Position numbers and translations under genes: made by a program
Assembly: GCF_932526225.1 (NCBI RefSeq)
Contig: NC_064048.1
Location: forward strand, 1,851,340-1,915,339
DNA length: 64,000 nt
DNA from: Nematostella vectensis
Lineage: Eukaryota; Cnidaria; Anthozoa; Actiniaria; Edwardsiidae
Reading direction: 5' to 3'
Notes under the pieces: model-generated
Databases searched by the model: none
The model's input: only the letters and a program-made list of their open reading frames with translations
What the model was told of the DNA's origin: nothing
In this document: positions 56,780 to 64,000 of the stretch, one piece after another
Position numbering within the stretch: the first letter of the stretch is position 1
Layout: each line of letters opens with the position of its first letter

Positions 56780-58874
56780 ACTATGCTAATGTTGATATAT
56801 CGACTTGCTAATGTTGATAATTCGACCTCGATGTTGATAATTCGACTTCGATGTTGATAATTCGACCTCGATATTGATAATTCGGCTTCGATGTTGATAA
56901 ATCGACTTGTTGATAAATCGATAAATAAATTGATTAAATAAATAATAACAACTTACTCTATTGCCACGAGTCAAAGGTTTTGTTGTCTTCGAGAGGCCGC
57001 AGTATTTTGATTTTAAAGAAACCCTGGTTCCAGAGGCTCGTCAGTAACTATAAAATTATACCGGGGAAGGGCTAGAGAGGGCTAGAAATGTAGATATGAC
57101 ATACACGTTTGGCACTAGACAACGATGAAGAGGCAAGAGCCTCGAAACGCGTCTGTCCGTATATATCTTTTTAACGCGCTTTACAGTATCACGTCTATTA
57201 CCCAGCGCTACACCAGTCAACATCAACACCTCGTTGCATTTTGAAAAGCAGGGGAGGTCGATTGTGTCATAGGTTGTAGCAGGGTGTTAAAAGTTTAAAT
57301 AAAGATCTTCCGGGAATTCGTTGACGATAAAAATTATCCGTGATTGTTATCGCGGGCACATCAGGCACATAGAGCTGCAATGTTGGTCAAAACATAATTC
57401 TCGGACTACACACCCAAATACATAGAAGGCGCAATTAATCCAACGCCCCAGTACACAATAATAACATTTATCTAAAAGAAAGATCTTTCCCGATATTTTT
57501 TCTACGATTCTTTGAGCCCCTAGCACGGATACATTCTAAAAGCGGCAACAAAACTCTGTTTAAGCCACACTCGGGACAAATATAGATTGATTAATCAGGC
57601 GCGTACACCGGGATTGTGCGTCAAGCCCGCTAGTTCCCCAATGACACCTATGCTTATTCGAGTTGAAGTGTACTGTACACCAGGTCATTGGCCTCGGCCA
57701 CTGATCTTTTCTTGTGGTTAACTATTCAACTATTTTTGTTATCAAAGCGTATCTAAAACATAGTTGTAGTAGAGCCTACATTTTGAAATTACACGCTTTA
57801 CTCGAGAGCAGATTAATCACTGTTAGAGTGCAGGTCATGGTTGGTAACAAATAAATTTCCCGTATTATGATTACTAAAGGTGTTCCCATTTTTTAGAAAC
57901 TTATTATCCTTACAGATTTTATATCTAGATGCTGAATTATCCTTTAATATTCAAGCAAATGAATTGTAAAAAAGTGTGTAGCGCGGGACAAATACCTCCG
58001 GCCTCGCCCGTGGTTACAAGATAGTGTTAATTTCAAAATCACCAGAAAAGAGTACTAAGGCACTTTTAATGACACAATTCTATGTATGTATGCATGGATG
58101 TTTTATGTACCGTCCTGTCCAAAGACCTTCATGCTCTTCGCAAGCCGTCCGTAGTCACATATCTTTTTACTGCACAGTTAAAGTTGTCAAATAATTCGGT
58201 CACGTATTGATGGTGTTGTAAAACGGATATTGAATAGTTACAAGGTCACAATTTTCAGCTAATAATGTTTTAGTTGTTGAAAACCCAAAATGTTTAAAAT
58301 TGAGGTTAGGTGTCAGGCCGGGGAATTACCTTTAAAGACCTAGCACTGATACACACCTTGTAACTTAACTAAGTTTATTGACGAAAATCATCTAAAAAAC
58401 TAAAGACGATACTGATCTAATTTAAACGGTATCTGGTAGTGTGGTTCATTCTTTATTCTTAAGGATAAAATCGTCCATAAAGAACAAGTTTTTCTTGTAA
58501 AAAATAACATTTTGTGTGTGTTGATAATTCGACTTGAATAGCTTCACAGCACACAGAGATCTTTGCAAGTTATAACCACACTCCAAACTTGGTTGCTATA
58601 GTTTTACATCTTCAACCATAAATCAAGGGTTCTGTTTTCGAAAATTTGCTTTTATTACAAAAAAGTCAAGTCTAGTTGAGGTATACACTTCCCATAGGAT
58701 CTTATACAACATCATCAATATTCTCATATGAGAGTGTTCAAAATCAATTAAACTTGGTACCATAGTTTTGTAAGGCTAGAGCTACCTTTTGTCAAAATTT
58801 GAGATCCGCCAGGTTTCCAGGGGGGGAAGTTATGGCTTGTTGATAAATCGACCATCATGGAGGTATTCGCGCCA
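56780..58874. mobile_element. Inverted-terminus element, copy B (uninterrupted site)
   Basis: Starts ACTATGCTAATGTTGATATA exactly like copy A, with the same GTTGATAATTCGAC iterons. It follows copy A in order through CACCTCGTTGCATTT, AAGAGTACTAAGGCACTTTT, ACCTTCATGCTCTT and GATCTAATTTAAACGGTATC. At 58081-58100 only a short ATGT run stands where copy A has 5.6 kb of microsatellite and Penelope DNA. The right terminus is replaced by GAT/GAC triplets after GGTATTCGCGCC. Confidence 0.75.
57118..57160 (+). ncRNA. Degenerate hammerhead-like motif
   Basis: GACA, ACGATGAA, GAGGC-AAGA-GCCTC, GAAACGCGTC, TGTC. The stem I (GACA/TGTC), stem II (5 bp) and GAAA...GTC parts fit a hammerhead, but the core has ACGATGA in place of CTGATGA and an extra A, so it is probably an inactive relic, or a chance match. 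No equivalent is seen in copy A. Confidence 0.35.
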
Positions 58875-58875
58875 T

Positions 58876-59395
58876 GATGATGATGACGACGACGACAACG
58901 ACGAGGACGACGACGACGGCGACGTCGTGATTATTCGCGGGATAAAGTGCAACACCATGATTTTAATAATTGGACATTTACTTTAAACTAGCTACTCTAT
59001 GGAGATGCATAAAAGACTGAATTGATCTGAATTACTCTTGATTTTATATTTACAATATGCTATATACAATAAACAAAAGTGAGTACAAAAGTAGGACGAC
59101 GTCATTATGTCGTCATGTGACGTTAGCATTAGCAAAATGCGAGTTAATGTTTCCATATATTTTCAAATTAAGCTCAAAAGTCGATTATTTATTTGTTTGT
59201 CGTCGTTTTGACCGAGGGAGAAGTCGGGCTCTGATCAGAAATTAAGCCAACTTTGCTCGCTAATATCTAAATTACATATCTTCTAAATTTCTTTAAAATT
59301 TGGAATTAAGCTTTTAGTCAGATGAACTCCTTGTATGCAGAATCTTGAGCTTATATATTGAGAATTGGAAAATTTCATGTTATTTTTTTCCTCTG
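58876..59395. other. GAT/GAC triplet repeat and spacer
   Basis: A GATGAC-type triplet run (58876-58925) gives an Asp-rich pseudo-ORF. The rest is AT-rich with no gene and probably includes the 3' UTR of the death-domain gene on the minus strand. Confidence 0.5.
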
Positions 59396-60272
59396 TCAAG
59401 GTGAGCTCGGCTCGGATTGAAAAATACCCGAATCCACGCTATCAGCACGTGTCCCGTGCCAACCTCTAGATGTCCAAAGCAACCGATTTGTGATCGACGC
59501 TGACGTCAGTTCTTTTACAATCATGGCGCCGTTAGACATCAAATACTTGTCTATGAGTAACGCAGAGTGAGTAGCGCCACTCATCTCACAGGCGTCACTT
59601 ATAGACTTCACAGAGAGAAGCGGCATCTTAGCCTCGAGCTGGTCCAAGAAGGCCATAGTCGGGGAGGGCTGCCTGCGAAGGCACTCTATTTGCACGGTGC
59701 TCAGGCTTTCAAGGCATTGCTGGACCACGTTGTTGAATTTCTCAGGGTCCTGATCTAGTTCCATGGCCATGTCGCGGCGGATGCTGAATGGGAGGTCGAC
59801 AAGGAGATACATGGTCTCGTGTGTGGTCTGACTTGCGCACAAACCTGTCAGCAACACGTATTGTTAATGTTAAAATTTTTCAAGAAGTCCTGATAAGTAA
59901 CACTTTTAACCAACAGCTAGAACAGGTGATCCAATCACGTGCTCGTAATCACACGATCAAAAAGGCATTTTTCAAGTCAGGACTGCCTACCTTTCTGTAA
60001 CAAAACAGCGACGTCATTCCGATCAATGCCTGACAAAGTGTTGACCAGCTCATTTGTTGTGATGCCCGGCCTCTCTTCGGCTAATCGATCAAGCATCGCT
60101 GCCGTTGGCGAAGGCTGTCTCTCCCAGCAACGAATCTGAGCCATCTTGTAACCAAACACACTGGACAGTTGGCGCCAGTCATTCCCAAAAGCCATCTTAC
60201 GGTCAAGACAGACCGAGATCTCTTGCAATAGCCTGGTGCCTAGAAGTTCATTCAGCAGGGTACCTTCCTCAC
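59396..60272 (-). CDS. Tandem death-domain protein (two 3' exons; 5' end not found)
   Basis: Exon 59991-60272 follows the acceptor TTTTTGTTTCAG and encodes GEEGTLLNELLGTRLLQEIS, then NDWRQLSSVFGYKMAQIRCW and ERQPSPTAAMLDRLAEERPG, a death domain. Its donor AAAG/GTAGGC joins across a 146-nt intron to the acceptor TGCTGACAG and exon 59396-59844, in frame (LLQKG-LCASQ). The second exon has another death-domain-like unit: LPFSIRRDMAMELDQDPEKF, then RRQPSPTMAFLDQLEAKMPL. Both share the RQPSPT-LD signature, which recalls UNC5-type death domains (SPTGVILDLW). The protein ends SVDSGIFQSEPSSP. By family, a cytoplasmic adaptor or receptor tail in apoptosis or innate signalling; no receptor or kinase part is seen. 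Further exons should lie beyond 60812. Confidence 0.85.
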
Positions 60273-60278
60273 CTGAAA

Positions 60279-60812
60279 CAAAAATATAATCAAAGGCTCT
60301 GTGAGCCAACTCGTGAATATAATCAAAGGCTCTGTGAGCCAACTCGTGAATATAATCAAAGGCTCTGTGAGCCAACTCGTGAATATAATCAAAGGCTCTG
60401 TGAGCCAACTCGTGAATATAATCAAAGGCTCTGTGAGCCAACTCGTGAATATAATCAAAGGCTCTGTGAGCCAACTCGTGAATATAATCAAAGGCTTTGT
60501 GAGCCAACTCGTGAATATAATCAAAAGCTCTGTGAGCCAACTCGTGAATATAATCAAAGGCTCTGTGAGCCAACTCGTGAATATAATCAAAGGCTCTGTG
60601 AGCCAACTCGTGAATATAATCAAAGGCTCTGTGAGCCAACTCGGGAATATAATCAAAGGCTCTGTGAGCCAACTCGTGAATATAATCAAAGGCTCTGTGA
60701 GCCAACTCGTGAATATAATCAAAGGCTCTGTGAGCCAACTCGTGAATATAATCAAAGGCTCTGTGAGCCAACTCGTGAATATAATCAAAGGCTCTGTGAG
60801 CCAACTCGTGAA
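60279..60812. repeat. 33-bp intronic minisatellite next to a splice acceptor
   Basis: Sixteen copies of a 33-bp unit (AATATAATCAAAGGCTCTGT, GAGCCAACTCGTG) with very few variants. On the minus strand the last unit merges into the polypyrimidine tract of the death-domain exon acceptor (60273). Because 33 is divisible by three, five frames stay open, but none has a start joined to the exon. Confidence 0.96.
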
Positions 60813-62147
60813 TGCAAAATAATTTTCCTTGTTATTTTCTTATGTGCATAAAATATACAGGATACTGTACTAGCGTGTGTAGTGGCGCTATAGGGGAGAG
60901 GGAAGGAGTCCGTAGACGAGAGAAAAAAAGCGCAGGCTATATATACGGTACTAAACAAAGTAACAAATATGAACATATCAAAGATACCCTGAGAGTAAAT
61001 AAAAACGTCCTTCTTCACGTTTTTTCCCTACGTATTGACACATGAAGTACAGTATAATCAATTATTATTATTAAAAAGCAAAAAAAAAAAAAAAAAATAC
61101 GTGGAAACAGTGTTTATAAAATACGGAGACGAAAAAAAGCCCAAACCACTTAACTACCGTGCGCAAAATTTGAGAAAATTGACATTTCAAAGCCCAAAAA
61201 TTTGTTTCGTTTTCTATGGAGTAACCCATCATATAAGAACCTTTTGATTTTTTTGGTTTAGTGGTTCTTATATTTTGGTGTATTAAAATCCAAAATTTAT
61301 GCCTTTGGTTCTGGAATCACTAGGTTCTTACACGCGGGTTTTTACTGTTCCATTTGCCAATCGCCTTTTTCACTAACGTTTTATGAAACATGTGTATATA
61401 ATCTACGGCTTGTATTGACTATATCGGTCACAATTCGATTACAAATGTCCTTTAACACTTTTAAAGTTTAAGCTGAAGTTGATATTAATAGATGATCCAA
61501 GGATTGCTGTGTTGTGAAAATACAGAAGGCCCACAAAAAGTTCCAACGATGGAGTGACGTCGAAGTCCCAACAACAACCCGTCCATGATTCATATTCCCC
61601 GAGTTGAAAATGAAATCAAAAGTTTTACAAGCCTGTTCGTGGAGGTCCGCCCCTCTGCCCAGTTCTGACTAAAATTTCAGATAAATATAATTACAGCAGA
61701 TTACAGGCGGAGGTAATAAGCATGAAAATTCTCTCACTTCCTAGGTTGGTTGTGCGTCTAGGCTCTATACAAGTTTCTATTTCGTCTATTTCCATATGAT
61801 TGGTAAATGTTGAGGGATGTTTTCAAGTTAATGGTCATGTGGCATAGAGTAAGAACCCAAAATTTGTATAAAGAAATGAAGCATCATTTGATAGTGCAGT
61901 AGTTCCAATCACATTGGATTGTAATGAGATTGAATTTTAAGGGAAATGACCCAGTAAATACCCACGTATATTCATTCATTGGCAGTCCGTCGAGGCGACG
62001 ATGACTGTTCTATTGTGTTGGTCCTTTGATCTTAACTCTCCATGCTGGACGATCCCGAGCAGTGGTTTGCCAAGAGTTTGAGCTTATATCCCTCCACTTC
62101 AAAACAAAAAGCCCAAGTTGTCGTGGTCTTGTACCAGAACAATGAAT
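60813..62147. other. No gene recognised
   Basis: AT-rich sequence with an A-run at 61079-61097. It may hold introns or upstream exons of the death-domain gene that I could not identify. Confidence 0.35.
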
Positions 62148-62260
62148 ACAATACACCAAAAACTGGAATTCGACTCTGCCAAATTTCCGTCTTTACTAAG
62201 ACAGAGTCAGGGCAGAGTCTAACCTGAAGAAGAGTCGACTTCCAGTTTTTGGTGTATTGT
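62148..62260. mobile_element. 113-bp hairpin (miniature inverted-repeat element)
   Basis: ACAATACACCAAAAACTGGA at the left end is inverted at the right end (TCCAGTTTTTGGTGTATTGT), with further pairing through CGACTCT/AGAGTCG. The loop is about 50 bases. No target duplication was defined. Confidence 0.7.
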
Positions 62261-62599
62261 CTAAATTCTGGATATACATGTAAAATCTGAGTGACTATTA
62301 TTGCCTGGTGTAAAAGAATATAAACAGCCTGATCTGTAAAAAGGTACTCCGATTTATAAGTTCCTATTCAGCATGGTTTTGAAGTTTCCAGGTTTTTATA
62401 CGCAGGTGTTCACTGTAATTATTCCATTTTGCATTAAAAGGTGTTCTTTATTTGAAGTCCATATATCATTGCCACAAAAGTCCATATGTCATTGCCACAA
62501 AACGCGATCTAAAATAACCACAACTATTTCAAATAAGGTTGCACTTGGAAAATCTGTCTATTTTAACCCGCAGTGCTTCATGTGTATCAAGTAAAGAAG

Positions 62600-63552
62600 C
62601 AAATAAGATCACATTGGTGTGGTTTCTACCGTGAGTAAGTCATTAGGTGTGTTTACAGGTGTGTTTGTCGGGAAAGCATTTGTCACATTCATCAAGTTTT
62701 TATGGTTTCTGTCCTGAGTGAATCCTTTAGCCTGCTTGCAGGCGGTATTCGGTGTTTTCATCGCTTAAAACCCTCTCTTTTAGGTGATCGGACGCCATCT
62801 TTTGTTTTAGGCTGCGTGGTTCCTGGGGGCGAGCGCAAAAACGGAGGCAGGCTAGGCTTCCTTTTCCTTTCCCTCTGCCCTCCGTCCGTTTTTGCGCTCG
62901 CTCCCAGGAACCACGCGGCTTAAAATACAAGATGGCACCCGGTCACCGACCGAAGAGGGTTTTCCGCGATGATAACACCAAGTACAGCCTGCAAGCAGGC
63001 TATTAATCCTTAGGTGTGTTTTCAGGTTCCCAGATTGGGTAAAGCACATGCCTCATTCATCACATTTGTATGGTTTCTGTCCTGAATGAATCATTAAGTG
63101 TGTTTTCAGGTCTCCAGATTGGTTAAAGCACTTGCCGCATTCATCACATTTGTATGGTTTATGTCTTGAGTGAATCCATAGGTGTCTCTTCAGGTCTGCA
63201 TGTCGGGTAAAGCCTTTGTCACACACATCAAATTTCTATGGTTTCTGTCCTGAGGGAATCCTTAGGTGTGACTTTAGGTGTGCTTTTCGAGTAAAGCATT
63301 TCCCACATTAATCACATTCGTATGGTTTCTGTCCTGAGCGAATCATTAGGTGTGTCTTCAGGTGTGCTTTTCGAGTAAAGCACTTCCCACATTAATCACA
63401 TTTGTATGGTTTCTGTCCTGAGCGAATCATTAGGTGTGTCTTCAGGTGTGCTTTTCGAGTAAAGCATTTCCCACATTAATCACATTTTTATGGTTTCTGT
63501 CATGAGCGAATCATTAGGTGTGTCTTCAGGTGTGTTTTTCGAGTAAAGCACT
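62600..63552 (-). pseudogene. Dead zinc-finger gene copy 5
   Basis: Finger-coding sequence of the same family in minus orientation (linkers [18 protein letters not shown]-type). It is disrupted by TAA at 63308-63310, 63392-63394 and 63476-63478, each replacing Glu of CDECG and spaced exactly 84 bp (one finger). It is also disrupted by the MITE at 62728-63002 and by an RTE-like element that replaces everything upstream of 63552. The leader and first exon are not present in the window. Confidence 0.88.
62728..63002. mobile_element. 275-bp MITE with 9-bp target duplication in zinc-finger copy 5
   Basis: Ends TAGCCTGCTTGCAGG and CCTGCAAGCAGGCTA. The inverted repeat continues imperfectly for about 120 bases per arm (CGCCATCTTTTGTTTTA, TGGTTCCTGGG, CGAGCGCAAAAACGG). 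Flanks TGAATCCTT (62719-62727) and TTAATCCTT (63003-63011) are a 9-bp duplication with one mismatch, and removing the insert restores the finger linker TGAATCCTTAGGTG. A 9-bp TSD suggests a Mutator-like origin. Confidence 0.85.
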
Positions 63553-64000
63553 CCTCGACGGGATCGCCACCTTATCGTTGTGAGGGTGTTTGTGTGTTCC
63601 AATGACCTCTAGAGCTATGTCGGCGGGAGTATTTTACTCCTGGCAGGGACACCCATGCCGAACAGGTCGAAAGGTAGGGGCCAGACGAAGAGTGATCCAC
63701 TGGTCCTCCAGATTGGGGGTTGGGCAAAGGGTTGATAACCCTCTCCCATAAAAAAAATAGCTTATCACAGAAACCAGAAGCAGAGCAAATTCACTTGGGA
63801 AGACCGTGGCTGCATCTCATGAAAGAGATTGTATGACGCGCAGAGGCCAAAGCCATCCGGACGCCCCTGGGCTGACTAAACCATTGGTTCACCCAAAACA
63901 TGCAATGAGAATAGGTAATTGGAATGTCAGGACATTATATATTAGCGGCAATGTTTCCCAAGCAGCGAGGGAAATGGGCAAGAGAGACATCGACATCATG
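63553..64000 (+). mobile_element. RTE-like non-LTR retrotransposon, 5' end (runs off window)
   Basis: Begins about 63553 directly after a zinc-finger AAAGCACT, with a GC-richer 5' UTR (GTGATCCACTGGTCCTCCAG, ATTGGGGGTTGGG). The ORF from 63833 reads MTRRGQSHPDAPGLTKPLVH, PKHAMRIGNWNVRTLYISGN, VSQAAREMGKRDIDIM at the edge. The NWNVRTL start is the first motif of the apurinic-type endonuclease of RTE and related LINEs; the remainder and the RT lie beyond the window. An ATG at 63905 is an alternative start. Confidence 0.82.

Noticed and set aside
60105-60851. ORFs of 11-residue repeats in both strands around the 33-bp array, including one that reads into the death-domain exon
   Set aside because: All phases stay open because the unit is 33 bp. 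A consensus acceptor (TTTGTTTCAG) separates the array from the exon, and the minus frame meets a stop upstream without an ATG, so it is treated as intronic.

Overview
This is eukaryotic (metazoan) nuclear DNA. The evidence is spliced genes with GT-AG introns, long micro- and minisatellites, C2H2 zinc-finger arrays, a death-domain gene and non-LTR and Penelope-like retroelements. The repeat families and the zinc-finger style (nearly every finger reads CGKCF) suggest an anthozoan cnidarian such as a sea anemone. That assignment is inference from sequence style; no database was searched. There is a 200-base assembly gap at 29774-29973.

Layout. (1) 1-5390: the 3' half of the serine/threonine phosphatase 6 catalytic subunit gene (PPP6C, plus strand). 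Three exons are visible and its introns are filled by 31-bp and 32-bp minisatellites. (2) 5391-18760: a 71-bp hairpin-rich tandem array, then two copies of a duplicated unit. Each unit holds a minus-strand C2H2 zinc-finger gene made of a 27-nt first coding exon (MADE-x-x-GEK) and one large finger exon, followed by a 32-bp satellite. (3) 19047-24711: a large unrecognised two-exon minus-strand gene (about 1521 codons) with two independent internal repeat systems. (4) 25300-36511: two more zinc-finger units, with mobile-element insertions that can be dated against the paralogous units. (5) 36789-46719: an apparent 9.9-kb nest of mobile elements bounded by inverted termini. It holds a broken transposon-like gene, a probable solo LTR, a CR1/L2-like reverse transcriptase and a Mutator-like 794-bp element with a perfect 9-bp target duplication. 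(6) 48174-58874: two tandem copies of an undescribed inverted-terminus element. The first copy is inflated by a 2.7-kb ATGT/ATGC microsatellite and by a head-to-head inverted pair of Penelope-like elements, each with a hammerhead ribozyme; the second copy preserves the empty site. (7) 59396-60272: a tandem death-domain gene (minus strand) with a 33-bp minisatellite abutting a splice acceptor. (8) 62590-64000: a dead zinc-finger copy, invaded by a MITE and by an RTE-like retrotransposon that runs off the window.

The zinc-finger units are local segmental duplications whose introns and 3' flanks are alignable by eye. They therefore act as mutual references for reading splice-site shifts, nonsense changes and insertions. 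The most distinctive signals are the paired hammerhead ribozymes in the inverted Penelope pair, the paralogous empty sites, the 84-bp-periodic stop codons in the dead zinc-finger copy, and the unrecognised 1521-codon gene.
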